In this document: positions 32,520 through 42,818 of the stretch, piece after piece | How positions within the stretch are numbered: position 1 is the first letter of the stretch | Layout: each line of letters starts with the position of its first letter | Program-made: the position numbers and the translations under genes | Notes under the pieces: generated by a model | Database searches by the model: none | Told to the model about the DNA's origin: nothing | What the model saw: the letters and a program-made list of their open reading frames with translations, nothing else | NCBI RefSeq assembly: GCF_003434305.1 | Contig: NZ_QKKX01000003.1 | Span: forward strand, 1 to 64,000 | DNA length: 64,000 bases | Origin: Micromonospora sp. MW-13 | Lineage (GTDB): Bacteria > Actinomycetota > Actinomycetes > Mycobacteriales > Micromonosporaceae | Direction: 5' to 3'

Positions 32520-32945
32520 ATGCTGATGCCGCGCAAGCCCCCGAAGGGCTTCCGCAAGCCGCACCACCCCGACCGCCACGGCGCGTCCAAGGGTGGCAAC
32601 CGCGTGGTGTTCGGCGAGTTCGGGATCCAGGCTCTCGAGCCGGCGTACGTGACCAACCGGCAGATCGAGTCGGCGCGTATCGCGATGACCCGCCACATCA
32701 AGCGTGGCGGCAAGGTCTGGATCTCGATCTTCCCGGACCAGGCCCTGACCAAGAAGCCGGCCGAAACCCGGATGGGTTCCGGTAAGGGCTCGCCCGAGTG
32801 GTGGGTCGCCAACGTCAAGCCGGGGCGGATCCTCTTCGAGATGTCCTTCCCCAACGAGCAGATCGCGCGAGAGGCGATGCGTCGCGCGATCCACAAGCTC
32901 CCGATGAAGTGCCGCATTGTTACGCGCGAAGTGGGTGAATCCTGA
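32520..32945 (+). CDS. rplP: 50S ribosomal protein L16
   Basis: 141 residues ([68 protein letters not shown]). It binds near the A-site tRNA. The stop overlaps rpmC by 1 nt. The N-terminal dozen residues are more Pro-rich than usual; a second ATG two codons on is an alternative start. Confidence 0.97.
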   Translation: MLMPRKPPKGFRKPHHPDRHGASKGGNRVVFGEFGIQALEPAYVTNRQIESARIAMTRHIKRGGKVWISIFPDQALTKKPAETRMGSGKGSPEWWVANVKPGRILFEMSFPNEQIAREAMRRAIHKLPMKCRIVTREVGES

Positions 32946-33181
32946 TGGCAGCGGGCGTTAAGGCCTCCGAGCTGCGTGAGCTCTCCGAGGAGGAGCTGGT
33001 CACGAAGCTGCGCGAGGCCAAGGCGGAGCTGTTCAACCTCCGCGTGCAGGGCGCGACCGGGCAGCTGGACAACAACCGGCGGTTGCAGGTCATCCGTCGG
33101 GAGATCGCCCGGATCTACACGATCATGCGTGAGCGCGAGCTGGGTCTCTCGGCCGCGCCGACTGAGGTGACTGCATCATGA
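32945..33181 (+). CDS. rpmC: 50S ribosomal protein L29
   Basis: 78 residues ([65 protein letters not shown]), two-helix L29. Overlaps neighbours by 1 nt and 4 nt. Confidence 0.97.
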   Translation: MAAGVKASELRELSEEELVTKLREAKAELFNLRVQGATGQLDNNRRLQVIRREIARIYTIMRERELGLSAAPTEVTAS

Positions 33182-33456
33182 GCGAGAACACCACCACCGC
33201 CGACGCGCGGGCCCGCCGGAAGGTGCGTGAGGGCCTCGTGGTCAGCGACAAGATGGACAAGACCGTCGTCGTCGAGGTCGAGGACCGGGTCAAGCACGCG
33301 CTGTACGGCAAGATCATGCGCCGGACCAGCAAGCTGAAGGTGCACGACGAGCAGAACGCCGCCGGCATCGGCGACCGGGTCCTGATCATGGAGACCCGGC
33401 CGCTGTCCGCCACCAAGCGTTGGCGGATCGTGGAGATCCTGGAAAAGGCCAAGTAG
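33178..33456 (+). CDS. rpsQ: 30S ribosomal protein S17
   Basis: 92 residues, core [45 protein letters not shown]. Start ATG overlaps rpmC stop in ATGA. Last gene of the S10 cluster; hairpins follow before rplN. Confidence 0.97.
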   Translation: MSENTTTADARARRKVREGLVVSDKMDKTVVVEVEDRVKHALYGKIMRRTSKLKVHDEQNAAGIGDRVLIMETRPLSATKRWRIVEILEKAK

Positions 33457-33504
33457 CGAAGGCTCGATCTCGCCCGGCTTCAGTCGGGCGCGGGTTCCGC
33501 CAGG

Positions 33505-33529
33505 CTCCGGCCGCGGCAGGCGGCCGGAG
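33505..33529 (+). terminator. Hairpin at the S10/spc operon border
   Basis: A perfect 10-bp stem (33505-33514 with 33520-33529) around ggcag, preceded by a smaller cgcccg/cgggcg stem near 33470. It lies in the 97-bp rpsQ-rplN gap and marks the border between the S10 and spc units. Confidence 0.6.
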
Positions 33530-33553
33530 AACCGGCAGACATAGGAGATAGAC

Positions 33554-33922
33554 GTGATTCAGCAGGAGTCGCGACTGCGCGTCGCCGACAACACGGGTGC
33601 CCGGGAGATCCTGTGCATCCGGGTTCTCGGTGGCTCGGGTCGGCGCTACGCGAGCATCGGCGACGTCATCGTGGCCACCGTCAAGGACGCGATCCCGGGT
33701 GCCGGTGTCAAGAAGGGCGACGTCGTCAAGGCCGTCGTCGTCCGCACCGCCAAGGAGCGGCGGCGGCCGGACGGCTCGTACATCCGCTTCGACGAGAACG
33801 CCGCCGTCATCATCAAGGACGGCGGGGACCCGCGCGGTACCCGTATCTTCGGCCCGGTGGGCCGGGAGCTGCGGGACAAGCGGTTCATGAAGATCATTTC
33901 CCTCGCGCCGGAGGTGTTGTGA
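33554..33922 (+). CDS. rplN: 50S ribosomal protein L14
   Basis: 122 residues from GTG ([48 protein letters not shown]), invariant family length. First gene of the spc cluster; ribosome site aggaga. Confidence 0.98.
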   Translation: MIQQESRLRVADNTGAREILCIRVLGGSGRRYASIGDVIVATVKDAIPGAGVKKGDVVKAVVVRTAKERRRPDGSYIRFDENAAVIIKDGGDPRGTRIFGPVGRELRDKRFMKIISLAPEVL

Positions 33923-34239
33923 CCGTGAAGGTCAAGAAGGGCGACACGGTCGTCGTCATCGCCGGCAAGGACAAGGGTGCCAAGGGCAAGGTCATCGCGT
34001 CCTACCCGCGGCAGGACAAGGTCCTGGTCGAGGGCGTGAACCGGGTCAAGAAGCACACCCGCATCAGCACCACCCAGCGTGGCGCCAAGACCGGTGGCAT
34101 CGTCACCCAGGAAGCCCCGATCCACGTCTCCAACGTGCAGGTCCTGGACTCCGAGGGAAACCCGACCCGCGTCGGGTACCGCTTCGACGACAATGGCCAG
34201 AAGGTCCGCATCGCGCGTAGCACCGGTAAGGACCTGTGA
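33919..34239 (+). CDS. rplX: 50S ribosomal protein L24
   Basis: 106 residues from the GTG overlapping the rplN stop by 4 nt ([46 protein letters not shown]). KOW motif present. A second GTG two codons on is an alternative. An assembly-initiator protein of the 50S subunit. Confidence 0.95.
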   Translation: MTVKVKKGDTVVVIAGKDKGAKGKVIASYPRQDKVLVEGVNRVKKHTRISTTQRGAKTGGIVTQEAPIHVSNVQVLDSEGNPTRVGYRFDDNGQKVRIARSTGKDL

Positions 34240-34808
34240 TGACCACGGCTACCGAAACCAAGACCATGCCGCGCCTCAAGGAGCGGTACCGCAACGAGAT
34301 CGTGGCCAAGCTGCAGGAGCAGCACAGCTTCGGCAACCCCATGCAGGTGCCGCGGCTGGTCAAGATCGTCGTCAACATGGGTGTCGGCGAGGCCGCCCGG
34401 GACGCCAAGCTGATCGACGGCGCCGTGCGGGACCTGGCCACCATCACCGGCCAGAAGCCGCAGGTGCGGCGGGCGACCAAGTCCATCGCGCAGTTCAAGC
34501 TCCGCGAGGGCATGCCGATCGGTGCGAAGGTCACCCTCCGCGGCGACCGGATGTGGGAGTTCCTGGACCGCCTGCTGTCGATCGCGCTGCCGCGTATCCG
34601 CGACTTCCGCGGTCTGGACGGGCGCAAGCTCGACGGGCACGGCAACTACACGTTCGGTCTGACCGAGCAGTCGGTGTTCCACGAGATCGACCAGGACAAG
34701 ATCGATCGCCAGCGGGGCATGGACATCACGGTGGTCACGACCGCCACGACCGACGACGAGGGCCGGGCGCTGCTCAAGCTTCTGGGCTTCCCGTTCAAGG
34801 AGAACTGA
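34239..34808 (+). CDS. rplE: 50S ribosomal protein L5
   Basis: 189 residues ([52 protein letters not shown]). ATG overlaps the rplX stop (TGATG); a GTG one codon before is possible. It binds 5S rRNA. Confidence 0.97.
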   Translation: MTTATETKTMPRLKERYRNEIVAKLQEQHSFGNPMQVPRLVKIVVNMGVGEAARDAKLIDGAVRDLATITGQKPQVRRATKSIAQFKLREGMPIGAKVTLRGDRMWEFLDRLLSIALPRIRDFRGLDGRKLDGHGNYTFGLTEQSVFHEIDQDKIDRQRGMDITVVTTATTDDEGRALLKLLGFPFKEN

Positions 34809-34809
34809 G

Positions 34810-34995
34810 ATGGCCAAGAAGGCGCTGATCATCAAGGCGGCCGCGAAGCCGAAGTTCTCGGTTCGCGCGTACACCCGCTGCCAGCGGTGCGGGCGTCCCA
34901 AGGCGGTCTACCGCAAGTTCGGTCTCTGCCGGGTCTGCATCCGGGAGATGGCCCACCGCGGTGAGCTGCCGGGCGTGTCCAAGGCTTCCTGGTAA
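34810..34995 (+). CDS. rpsZ: 30S ribosomal protein S14, zinc type
   Basis: A 61-residue short S14 with CQRC and CRVC zinc pairs ([40 protein letters not shown]). This is the zinc-containing form; the long zinc-free paralog is not in this window. Confidence 0.97.
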   Translation: MAKKALIIKAAAKPKFSVRAYTRCQRCGRPKAVYRKFGLCRVCIREMAHRGELPGVSKASW

Positions 34996-35005
34996 GGGCG
35001 ACCGC

Positions 35006-35026
35006 GCCCCGGCTGCCGGCCGGGGC
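35006..35026 (+). promoter_or_regulatory. Hairpin 1 between rpsZ and rpsH
   Basis: gccccggc (35006-35013) pairs with gccggggc (35019-35026) around tgccg, in the 117-bp gap before rpsH. Confidence 0.5.
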
Positions 35027-35062
35027 CCCTTGCACCGATCATGTATTGCTCTTCGCCGTAGG

Positions 35063-35083
35063 CCCGGGGCTCATCGCCCCGGG
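35063..35083 (+). promoter_or_regulatory. Hairpin 2 between rpsZ and rpsH
   Basis: cccggggc (35063-35070) pairs with gccccggg (35076-35083) around tcatc. In E. coli S8 represses the spc operon by binding RNA near rplE; the two hairpins ahead of rpsH could be an S8 site or processing elements, but this is inference. Confidence 0.5.
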
Positions 35084-35112
35084 AACCCCGGCGAGAAAGG
35101 CTGACGAAATCC

Positions 35113-35520
35113 ATGACGATGACCGACCCGATCGCAGACATGCTCACGCGTCTGCGTAACGCCAACCAGGCGTACCACGACCGGGTGACGATGCCCTACT
35201 CCAAGATCAAGGCGAACATCGCCGAGGTTCTGAAGACCGAGGGTTACATCGCCACCTGGTCGGTCGAGGAGCCCGAGGAGGGTGCCGTCGGCAAGCGACT
35301 GGTCGTCGAGCTGAAGTACGGCCAGAACCGCGAGCGGAGCCTGGCCGGCATCAAGCGCGTGTCCAAGCCCGGTCTCCGGGTGTACGCCAAGTCGGACGGG
35401 CTCCCGCGGGTGCTCGGCGGGCTGGGCGTGGCGATCATTTCGACGTCCCAGGGGCTGCTCACCGACCGGCAGGCCCGCAAGCGGAGCGTTGGCGGGGAAG
35501 TCCTCGCCTTCGTCTGGTAA
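35113..35520 (+). CDS. rpsH: 30S ribosomal protein S8
   Basis: 135 residues ([46 protein letters not shown]), C-terminal [26 protein letters not shown], all typical. A primary binder of the 16S central domain. Confidence 0.98.
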   Translation: MTMTDPIADMLTRLRNANQAYHDRVTMPYSKIKANIAEVLKTEGYIATWSVEEPEEGAVGKRLVVELKYGQNRERSLAGIKRVSKPGLRVYAKSDGLPRVLGGLGVAIISTSQGLLTDRQARKRSVGGEVLAFVW

Positions 35521-35536
35521 CGGGAGACAGGTAGAA

Positions 35537-36079
35537 ATGTCGCGTATTGGACGTAAGTCGATCCCGGTGCCCGCCGGCGTCGACATCACGATCGACGGCC
35601 AGACCGTCAAGGTCAAGGGCCCGAAGGGCGAGCTGTCGCACACGCTCGCCGAGCCCATCACGGCGGAGCGCGCCGAGGACGGCCAGCTGAACGTCAACCG
35701 GCCGAACGACGAGCGCAAGGCCAAGGAGCTGCACGGCCTCAGCCGTACGCTGGTCGCCAACATGATCGTCGGCGTGACCGAGGGCTACCGCAAGAGCCTG
35801 GAGATCGCCGGCACCGGTTACCGGGTCACGGCCAAGGGCAAGGACCTGGAGTTCGCGCTCGGGTTCTCGCACCCGGTGCTGGTCCCCGCGCCGGACGGCA
35901 TCACCTTCACGGTCGAGAAGCCGACCCTGTTCCACGTGGCCGGCATCGACAAGCAGCTGGTCGGTGAGGTCGCCGCCAACATCCGGAAGATCCGCCCGCC
36001 GGAGCCGTACAAGGGCAAGGGTGTGAAGTACCAGGGCGAGGTCATCCGCCGCAAGGCTGGAAAGGCAGGTAAGAAGTGA
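35537..36079 (+). CDS. rplF: 50S ribosomal protein L6
   Basis: 180 residues. ATG 35537 gives [33 protein letters not shown], the family start; the open frame upstream overlaps rpsH. Overlaps rplR by 4 nt. Confidence 0.98.
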   Translation: MSRIGRKSIPVPAGVDITIDGQTVKVKGPKGELSHTLAEPITAERAEDGQLNVNRPNDERKAKELHGLSRTLVANMIVGVTEGYRKSLEIAGTGYRVTAKGKDLEFALGFSHPVLVPAPDGITFTVEKPTLFHVAGIDKQLVGEVAANIRKIRPPEPYKGKGVKYQGEVIRRKAGKAGKK

Positions 36080-36465
36080 GCGCCACGCTGCTCAAGCGCC
36101 GCCGCGGCGTTGCCGCCAAGCGCGCCGTCGGCCGTGCGCGTCGACACTTCCGGGTCCGCAAGAACGTCAGCGGCACCGCCGAGCGTCCCCGTCTGGTCGT
36201 CACCCGGTCGCTGCGGCACATCGTGGCCCAGATCGTGGACGACACCAAGGGGCACACCCTGGCGTCGGCCTCGACCCTGGACGCCTCGCTGCGCGGCACC
36301 GAGGGCGACAAGAGCGCCCTGGCCGGCAAGGTCGGCACCCTGCTCGCCGAGCGGGCCAAGACCGCCGGCGTCTCGAAGGTCGTCTTCGACCGCGGTGGCA
36401 ACCGGTACGCGGGGCGGGTCGCCGCGCTTGCCGACGCCGCCCGCGAAGCCGGGCTCGAGTTCTAG
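36076..36465 (+). CDS. rplR: 50S ribosomal protein L18
   Basis: 129 residues from GTG in a GTGA overlap ([56 protein letters not shown]). 5S rRNA binder with L5. Confidence 0.97.
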   Translation: MSATLLKRRRGVAAKRAVGRARRHFRVRKNVSGTAERPRLVVTRSLRHIVAQIVDDTKGHTLASASTLDASLRGTEGDKSALAGKVGTLLAERAKTAGVSKVVFDRGGNRYAGRVAALADAAREAGLEF

Positions 36466-36498
36466 AAACCCCGTCACGAGAGAGAAGGAAGGCTGCTG

Positions 36499-37113
36499 AT
36501 GCCAGGTCAACAGCGCCGTGGCGGCGGGTCCGGTGGCAACGAGGGTGGTCGCCGCGACAACCGCCGTGAGGGCGGCCGCGGAAACGCGCCCGTCGAGAAG
36601 ACCCCGCACCTCGAGCGGGTCGTCGCGATCAACCGCGTCGCCAAGGTCGTGAAGGGTGGTCGTCGCTTCAGCTTCACCGCCCTGGTGATCGTTGGCGACG
36701 GCGACGGCACCGTCGGCGTGGGCTACGGAAAGGCCAAGGAGGTGCCCGCGGCGATCGCCAAGGGCGTCGAGGAGGCCAAGAAGCACTTCTTCAAGGTGCC
36801 GCGGATCGGCCAGTCGATCCCGCACCCGATCACGGGTGAGGCCGCGGCCGGCGTGGTGCTGCTCAAGCCGGCCTCCGCCGGTACGGGCGTCATCGCCGGT
36901 GGCCCGGTGCGTGCCGTGCTGGAGTGCGCCGGCATCCACGACGTGCTCTCCAAGAGCCTCGGGTCGTCGAACCCGATCAACATCGTGCACGCCACGGTGG
37001 CGGCGCTGAAGGGGCTGGAGTCCCCGGAGGCCGTCGCGACCCGTCGTGGCCTGCCGGTCGAGGACGTCGCGCCGGCCGCCATGCTGGCGTCGCGGGCGGG
37101 GGTGGCGTCCTGA
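36499..37113 (+). CDS. rpsE: 30S ribosomal protein S5
   Basis: 204 residues. A Gly/Arg-rich N-terminal extension (about 1-32) precedes the core [49 protein letters not shown]. The stop overlaps rpmD by 1 nt. Confidence 0.97.
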   Translation: MPGQQRRGGGSGGNEGGRRDNRREGGRGNAPVEKTPHLERVVAINRVAKVVKGGRRFSFTALVIVGDGDGTVGVGYGKAKEVPAAIAKGVEEAKKHFFKVPRIGQSIPHPITGEAAAGVVLLKPASAGTGVIAGGPVRAVLECAGIHDVLSKSLGSSNPINIVHATVAALKGLESPEAVATRRGLPVEDVAPAAMLASRAGVAS

Positions 37114-37295
37114 TGGCTCGCCTGAAGGTCACCCAGGTCCGGTCCGGGATCGGGACCAAGCAGAACCAGCGTGACTCGCTGCGCTCGCTCGGTCTCAAGC
37201 GGATCAACGACGTGGTGGTCAAGGAGGACCGGCCGGAGATCCGTGGCATGATCTTCACGGTCAACCACCTCGTGAAGGTCGAGGAGGTCGAGTAA
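37113..37295 (+). CDS. rpmD: 50S ribosomal protein L30
   Basis: 60 residues ([60 protein letters not shown]), the complete compact L30. Overlaps rpsE and rplO by 1 nt each, within a longer open frame. Confidence 0.96.
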   Translation: MARLKVTQVRSGIGTKQNQRDSLRSLGLKRINDVVVKEDRPEIRGMIFTVNHLVKVEEVE

Positions 37296-37738
37296 TGACG
37301 ATCAAGGTCCACCACCTGCGCCCGGCGCCCGGTGCCAAGACCGCGAAGACCCGCGTGGGTCGCGGTGAGGGCTCCAAGGGCAAGACCGCCGGTCGCGGTA
37401 CGAAGGGCTCCAAGGCCCGCAAGAACATCTCGGCGGCGTTCGAGGGTGGGCAGATGCCCATCCACATGCGACTGCCGAAGATGAAGGGCTTCAAGAACAA
37501 GTTCAAGGTGGTCTTCCAGGTGGTCAACCTGGACAGGCTCGCCGAGCTGTTCCCGAACGGCGGCCAGGTCGGCCCGCTGGAGCTGGTCGAGGCCGGCGCG
37601 GTCCGCAAGGGCCAGCCGGTCAAGGTCCTCGGCACCGGCGACCTGAGCGGCGTGTCTCTCCAGGTGTCGGCGCACGCGTTCAGCGCGTCGGCCAAGGAGA
37701 AGATCACCGCCGCCGGTGGCTCCGTCACCGAGCTGTAG
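37295..37738 (+). CDS. rplO: 50S ribosomal protein L15
   Basis: 147 residues ([44 protein letters not shown]). Unlike in many bacteria, it is followed by a strong hairpin and a 235-bp gap before secY, so secY probably starts a separate unit. Confidence 0.97.
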   Translation: MTIKVHHLRPAPGAKTAKTRVGRGEGSKGKTAGRGTKGSKARKNISAAFEGGQMPIHMRLPKMKGFKNKFKVVFQVVNLDRLAELFPNGGQVGPLELVEAGAVRKGQPVKVLGTGDLSGVSLQVSAHAFSASAKEKITAAGGSVTEL

Positions 37739-37750
37739 GGCAGAACCCGT

Positions 37751-37786
37751 GGCGCCCGCTCAGTTGTCCATGACTGGGCGGGCGCC
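37751..37786 (+). terminator. spc operon terminator
   Basis: A 14-bp stem with one G-U (37751-37764 with 37773-37786) around an 8-nt loop, 12 nt after rplO. Confidence 0.75.
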
Positions 37787-37814
37787 TCGGTCTACCCCGA
37801 ACGTGTGCACCGGG

Positions 37815-37820
37815 TAATAT
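37815..37820 (+). promoter_or_regulatory. Candidate -10 of secY-adk
   Basis: taatat stands out in this GC-rich gap, 153 bp before secY, but no good -35 is seen. A second candidate, ttagag, lies near 37872. Confidence 0.3.
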
Positions 37821-37973
37821 CGGATTCGGTTTATGTAGCCGGGCACACCTGCCCGGACCGGGATCGGGCTGTTAGAGTCCCATCCCAGCTATGGATATCG
37901 GGCGCTCGCCCGGCACCCACCCCGACCCGCCAGGGACCACCACCGGCGGCCCGCCTCGCGCAGGAGGAAGAAG

Positions 37974-39302
37974 TTGCTGTCCGCCTTTCTCAGTGCGTTC
38001 CGTACGCCTGACCTGCGCAAGAAGCTGCTGTTCACGGTAGGCATCATCGCGGTCTACCGGCTCGGCGCGACGCTGCCCAGCCCGGGTGTCTCGTACGGCA
38101 ACGTCCAGAAGTGCCTCGACACCCTCCAGGGCAGCTCGACAGGTGTGCTGAACCTGCTCGACCTCTTCTCCGGCGGGGCGCTGCTCCAGCTCTCGGTCTT
38201 CGCGCTGGGCATCATGCCCTACATCACCGCGTCGATCATCCTGCAACTGCTCACCGTGGTCATCCCGCGGTTGGAGCAGCTCCGCAAGGAGGGCCAGGCC
38301 GGCCAGGCGAAGATCACCCAGTACACCCGCTACCTCACCCTCGGCCTGGGCATCCTCCAGTCGTCGGCGTTCGTGGCGCTGGCCCGCTCCGGGCAGCTCT
38401 TCCAGAACCGCTGCGACCAGTTCCCGATCGTCCCCGAGGGCACCGGCATCCCGGACTGGCTGACGCTGACCATCCTGGTCATGACGATGACCGCCGGCAC
38501 CGGCATGGTGATGTGGCTCGGCGAGCTGATCACCGACCGGGGCGTCGGCAACGGCATGTCGGTGCTGATCTTCACCTCGATCGCGGCCCGCCTCCCCAGC
38601 GAGGGCTGGAAGATCAAGACCCAGCAGGGCTGGGGCAAGTTCTTCCTGGTGCTCGCGCTGGTCCTGGTGGTCATCACCGCCGTCACCTTCATCGAGCAGG
38701 CGCAGCGCCGGATCCCGGTGCAGTACGCCAAGCGGATGATCGGCCGGCGGATGTACGGCGGCACCTCGACCTACATCCCGCTGAAGGTCAACCAGGCGGG
38801 TGTCATCCCGGTCATCTTCGCCTCGTCGCTGCTCTACCTGCCGCAGCTCGCGCTCCAGTTCTTCGACCAGAACAACCCGGGCAAGACCCAGGCCTGGATC
38901 CAGAACAACGTGGTCAACCCGTCGAGCCCGGCGCACATCGTGATCTACTTCCTGCTGATCATCTTCTTCACGTACTTCTACGTGTCGATCACGTTCAACC
39001 CGACCGAGGTCGCGGACAACATGAAGAAGTACGGCGGCTTCGTGCCGGGCATCCGCCCCGGCAAGCCGACCGCCGACTACCTCGACTTCATCCTCAGCCG
39101 GATCACCCTGCCGGGCGCGCTCTACCTGGGCATCGTCGCGGTCCTGCCGAACTTCTTCTTCATCTGGCTGAACAACCAGCAGTTCCAGAACTTCCCGTTC
39201 GGCGGCACCGCTGTGCTCATCATGGTCGGCGTCGGTCTGGAGACCGTGAAGCAGATCGAGAGCCAACTCATGCAGCGGAACTACGAAGGGTTCCTGCGGT
39301 AG
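37974..39302 (+). CDS. secY: Protein translocase subunit SecY
   Basis: 442 residues from a TTG start with the strong ribosome site caggagg. Ten membrane spans are expected; recognisable segments include ALGIMPYITASIILQLLTVVIPRLEQLRKEGQ and ITDRGVGNGMSVLIF. It is the channel of the Sec system with SecE (7513). adk begins immediately after its stop. Confidence 0.97.
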   Translation: MLSAFLSAFRTPDLRKKLLFTVGIIAVYRLGATLPSPGVSYGNVQKCLDTLQGSSTGVLNLLDLFSGGALLQLSVFALGIMPYITASIILQLLTVVIPRLEQLRKEGQAGQAKITQYTRYLTLGLGILQSSAFVALARSGQLFQNRCDQFPIVPEGTGIPDWLTLTILVMTMTAGTGMVMWLGELITDRGVGNGMSVLIFTSIAARLPSEGWKIKTQQGWGKFFLVLALVLVVITAVTFIEQAQRRIPVQYAKRMIGRRMYGGTSTYIPLKVNQAGVIPVIFASSLLYLPQLALQFFDQNNPGKTQAWIQNNVVNPSSPAHIVIYFLLIIFFTYFYVSITFNPTEVADNMKKYGGFVPGIRPGKPTADYLDFILSRITLPGALYLGIVAVLPNFFFIWLNNQQFQNFPFGGTAVLIMVGVGLETVKQIESQLMQRNYEGFLR

Positions 39303-39956
39303 ATGCGACTCGTTCTGGTTGGCCCGCCGGGCGCGGGCAAGGGCACACAGGCGGAGTTCATCGCCGCTCACCTCTCGGTGCCGAAGATCTCGACCGGTGA
39401 CATCTTCCGGGCGAACGTCTCCCAGGGCACGCCCCTGGGCATCGAGGCCAAGCGGTACATGGATGCCGGCAAGCTGGTCCCGGACGAGGTGACCATCAAC
39501 ATGGTTCGGGACCGGCTCGCCGAGCCGGACGCCGGTGAGGGCTTCCTGCTCGACGGCTTTCCGCGGACCACGCCGCAGGCCGCCGCGCTGGACAAGCTGC
39601 TCGCCGACCTCGGTACCGCGCTGGACCTGGTGCTGGAGCTGGTCGTCGACGACGACGAGGTGATCCGGCGGCTCTCCGGCCGGCGTACCTGCCGGGGCTG
39701 CGGGAAGATCTGGCACGTCGAGTTCGACGCGACGACGCGGGACGGCATCTGCGACCGCTGTGGCGCGGAGCTGTTCCAGCGCGACGACGACAAGCCGGAG
39801 ACCATCGCTGCCCGGCTGCGCGAGTACGCCGAGAAGACCGCGCCGCTGGTGGACTACTACGGCGCCCAGGGCAAGCTGGTGGGCATCGACGCCACCGGCC
39901 CGGTGGAGGACGTCACCGTCCGGGCCATCGACGCCCTCCGCTCGTACGGCGGCTGA
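39303..39956 (+). CDS. adk: Adenylate kinase
   Basis: 217 residues. P-loop [24 protein letters not shown], and [10 protein letters not shown] near residue 84. A long LID with a zinc-type Cys quartet (CRGCGK...CDRCG). Catalyses ATP + AMP = 2 ADP. ATG directly abuts the secY stop. Confidence 0.98.
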   Translation: MRLVLVGPPGAGKGTQAEFIAAHLSVPKISTGDIFRANVSQGTPLGIEAKRYMDAGKLVPDEVTINMVRDRLAEPDAGEGFLLDGFPRTTPQAAALDKLLADLGTALDLVLELVVDDDEVIRRLSGRRTCRGCGKIWHVEFDATTRDGICDRCGAELFQRDDDKPETIAARLREYAEKTAPLVDYYGAQGKLVGIDATGPVEDVTVRAIDALRSYGG

Positions 39957-40045
39957 CGACTGCCGGGGCTCCGGCGGATAGAGTGCGAACAGCGGGGTAC
40001 GTGCGACGTGCCCCGCTGTTCCGCGCGACGAAAGGTAGCGGCTCC

Positions 40046-40897
40046 ATGCGTCGTCCCCAGCTGGACATCCAGCTGAAGACCCCCGACCAGATCGAGAAGA
40101 TGCGCGCCGCCGGGCTGGTGGTCGCCGAGGCGCTGCGTCGGATGCGGGAGGCGGTCGCCCCCGGGATCAGCACCGCGGACCTGGACGCGATCGCCGAGTC
40201 GACGATCCGCGAGGCCGGAGCGGTCCCCTCGTTCAAGGGCTACCACGGCTTTCCCGCCTCGATCTGCTCGTCGGTCAACGAGCAGGTGGTGCATGCCATC
40301 CCGTCGCCCGCTCAGGTGCTCCGGGAGGGCGACCTGATCTCGATCGACTGCGGCGCGGTGCTGAACGGCTGGCACGGCGACGCGGCGATCACCGTCGGCG
40401 TGGGGGAGGTCGACCCGGCGCTGCTGAAGATGGCCGCGGTGGCCGAGGACTCGATGTGGGCCGGGATCGCCGCGGCGGCACGGGGGGCGGCCAGCGGCAG
40501 GGGCCGGCTGACCGACATCTCGCACGCGGTGGAGACCGCGGTGCGCAAGGGCGGCCGGTACGGCATCGTCGACGGGTACGGCGGGCACGGCATCGGCACG
40601 GAGATGCACCAGGACCCGCACGTGCTCAACCACGGCCGGCCCGGCAAGGGCCCCCGGCTGGTGCCGGGCCTGGCGCTGGCCATCGAGCCGATGATCACCA
40701 TGGGCTCGCCGCGTACCGCCGAGTTGGCCGACGGCTGGACGGTGGTCACCCGGGACGGCTCGATGGCGGTGCACGTCGAGCACTCGATGGCGCTGCTGCC
40801 CGACGGGGTGTGGGTGCTGACCGCGTTCGACGGGGGCCGGGGGCGCCTCGGCGACCTGGTCACCTCCCGCCAGCCGGTCGCCTCGCCGAGCGCCTGA
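40046..40897 (+). CDS. map: Methionine aminopeptidase type I
   Basis: 283 residues. Metal ligands visible: D101 (SIDCGA), D112 (GWHGDAA), the His in GHGIGTEMH, the Glu in LAIEPM and the Glu in VEHSM. Removes N-terminal Met from nascent proteins. ATG at 40046 is chosen by family start ([29 protein letters not shown]); the frame opens earlier at 39983. TAGAGT at 39979 may be its own -10. Confidence 0.95.
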   Translation: MRRPQLDIQLKTPDQIEKMRAAGLVVAEALRRMREAVAPGISTADLDAIAESTIREAGAVPSFKGYHGFPASICSSVNEQVVHAIPSPAQVLREGDLISIDCGAVLNGWHGDAAITVGVGEVDPALLKMAAVAEDSMWAGIAAAARGAASGRGRLTDISHAVETAVRKGGRYGIVDGYGGHGIGTEMHQDPHVLNHGRPGKGPRLVPGLALAIEPMITMGSPRTAELADGWTVVTRDGSMAVHVEHSMALLPDGVWVLTAFDGGRGRLGDLVTSRQPVASPSA

Positions 40898-41121
40898 CCC
40901 TCGCCGTCGCACGCCTGGCTCTGCCTCCCGACCCGGTGACGGTGTCCTGGGGCCGGCCGCCGGCGCTCCGACGCGTCGTGCGGCATGTCGGTTGCGTCAC
41001 AACCGCCCCCACCCGGCGGGCCGGAGCCGGGTCGATCCGGCCACCGCGCGTGACCGGGATCACCTTCCGTCGGCCGTCGCGCCGGAGTTCCTTCGGTCGG
41101 GTGACGGTGGGGGTGGCCGGT

Positions 41122-41151
41122 TTGGCGGGCACGTGGGGGCGGGCGTACACT
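41122..41151 (+). promoter_or_regulatory. Promoter of infA-rpmJ-alpha operon
   Basis: ttggcg (41122-41127), an 18-bp spacer and tacact (41146-41151), about 157 bp before infA. The rest of the 410-bp map-infA gap shows no gene or strong structure. Confidence 0.6.
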
Positions 41152-41307
41152 TTCAGATCGGCGCACAGCGTCCACTCCGGCATGCCCACCCTGCGCTTCG
41201 GTGGGAGTCGGAGCCGCGGCTGGCTCGGGCACCCGATCGATGTTTCGGGGGCCCGTGTAAGACGTTGTGGGCCGTCCGGAGCAACCGACGTCAGGACAGC
41301 GGAGGAC

Positions 41308-41529
41308 ATGCCGAAAAAAGACGGAGCCATCGAGATCGAGGGTCGGGTCATCGAGCCCCTGCCGAACGCCATGTTCCGGGTGGAGCTCGCGAACGGCCAC
41401 AAGGTGCTGGCTCACATCAGCGGCAAGATGCGGCAGCACTACATCCGCATCCTGCCGGAGGACCGGGTCGTCGTCGAACTCTCGCCGTACGACCTGACCC
41501 GCGGGCGCATCGTCTACCGCTACAAGTAA
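41308..41529 (+). CDS. infA: Translation initiation factor IF-1
   Basis: 73 residues ([73 protein letters not shown]), complete S1-like fold. Ribosome site ggagga directly upstream. Confidence 0.98.
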   Translation: MPKKDGAIEIEGRVIEPLPNAMFRVELANGHKVLAHISGKMRQHYIRILPEDRVVVELSPYDLTRGRIVYRYK

Positions 41530-41625
41530 GCGACCTGACGGCGGCCGGGTAGTCCCCGTGTCCGTCTTCGACGTCCGGCGTCGCGCGTTGTCGCGTCTCC
41601 GGGCCAGATGGGAAGTAAGGCAACC

Positions 41626-41739
41626 GTGAAGGTCAAGCCGAGCGTCAAGAGGATCTGCAACAAGTGCCGGGTGATCCGTCGGCACGGCCGGGTCATGGTC
41701 ATCTGCAGCGACCCGCGTCACAAGCAGCGCCAGGGCTGA
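41626..41739 (+). CDS. rpmJ: 50S ribosomal protein L36
   Basis: 37 residues from GTG ([37 protein letters not shown]). Complete zinc site C11, C14, C27, H32, so this is the zinc form. Too short for ordinary gene calling but unmistakable. Confidence 0.97.
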   Translation: MKVKPSVKRICNKCRVIRRHGRVMVICSDPRHKQRQG

Positions 41740-41997
41740 ATCAGTCCGATCGTCCGTGACCTACTGATCACGGCCGGTCGAACCGGTCCGGGCCGCAGGT
41801 CCAGCCAACACATCATCAGCTCGTCCCAGCCGCGAGCGGTGCGCGTAGCGCGTACCCCTGCGTGGTTGACCCCCGGTCGGAGGCCGGGGCCCGTTCGGGC
41901 AGCGGTCGATCCTCCCGGCGCCACGGCGCCGGGCCGACCGGAGCGGGGTGGGGCGGGTGCAGACCTCCGCAGAACACCACAAGGAGTACGCCCGCAC

Positions 41998-42378
41998 ATG
42001 GCACGTCTAGCCGGCGTGGATCTCCCCCGCGAAAAGCGGATGGAGATCGCGCTCACCTACATCTTCGGCGTGGGTCGTACCCGCGCCCTGGAGACGCTCG
42101 CCGCCACCGGCATCTCGCCGGACAAGCGCGCTCGGGACCTCACGGACGAGGAGCTGGTCCAGCTCCGCAACCACATCGAGGGCAACTACAAGGTTGAAGG
42201 CGACCTGCGCCGCGAGGTCGCCGCTGACATCCGCCGCAAGGTCGAGATCGGCTGCTACGCGGGTATCCGGCACCGCCGGGGCCTGCCCGTGCGTGGCCAG
42301 CGGACCCGGACCAACGCGCGGACCCGCAAGGGCCCGAAGCGGACCGTCGCCGGCAAGAAGAAGCCCGGCAAGAAGTAA
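41998..42378 (+). CDS. rpsM: 30S ribosomal protein S13
   Basis: 126 residues, ATG after aaggag ([53 protein letters not shown]). The 258-bp gap before it holds minor inverted repeats but no clear promoter. First of the alpha operon genes here. Confidence 0.97.
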   Translation: MARLAGVDLPREKRMEIALTYIFGVGRTRALETLAATGISPDKRARDLTDEELVQLRNHIEGNYKVEGDLRREVAADIRRKVEIGCYAGIRHRRGLPVRGQRTRTNARTRKGPKRTVAGKKKPGKK

Positions 42379-42396
42379 CTAGGAGCGCACAGACTT

Positions 42397-42804
42397 ATGC
42401 CACCGAAGGCTCGTGCCGGAGCCGCCGTCAAGAAGGTCCGGCGCAAGGAACGCAAGAACGTCGCCCACGGGCAGGCGCACATCAAGAGCACCTTCAACAA
42501 CACCATCGTGTCCATCACGGACCCGACCGGTGCGGTCATCTCCTGGGCCTCCGCGGGCCAGGTGGGCTTCAAGGGCTCCCGCAAGTCGACCCCGTTCGCC
42601 GCGCAGTTGGCCGCCGAGGCCGCCGCGCGCCGGGCGATGGAGCACGGCATGCGCAAGGTCGACGTGTTCGTCAAGGGTCCCGGCTCCGGCCGGGAGACCG
42701 CCATCCGTTCGCTGCAGGCCGTCGGGCTGGAGGTCGGTCAGATCTCCGACGTGACCCCGCAGCCGCACAACGGGTGCCGTCCGCCGAAGCGTCGCCGGGT
42801 CTGA
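42397..42804 (+). CDS. rpsK: 30S ribosomal protein S11
   Basis: 135 residues with [60 protein letters not shown] and C-terminal [13 protein letters not shown]. Typical. Confidence 0.98.
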
Positions 42805-42818
42805 GAGGTTAGAGAGAG

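Noticed and set aside
29343..32894. 1183-codon open frame antisense to rplD-rplP
   Set aside because: It crosses seven well-recognised ribosomal protein genes on the opposite strand; a composition artefact.
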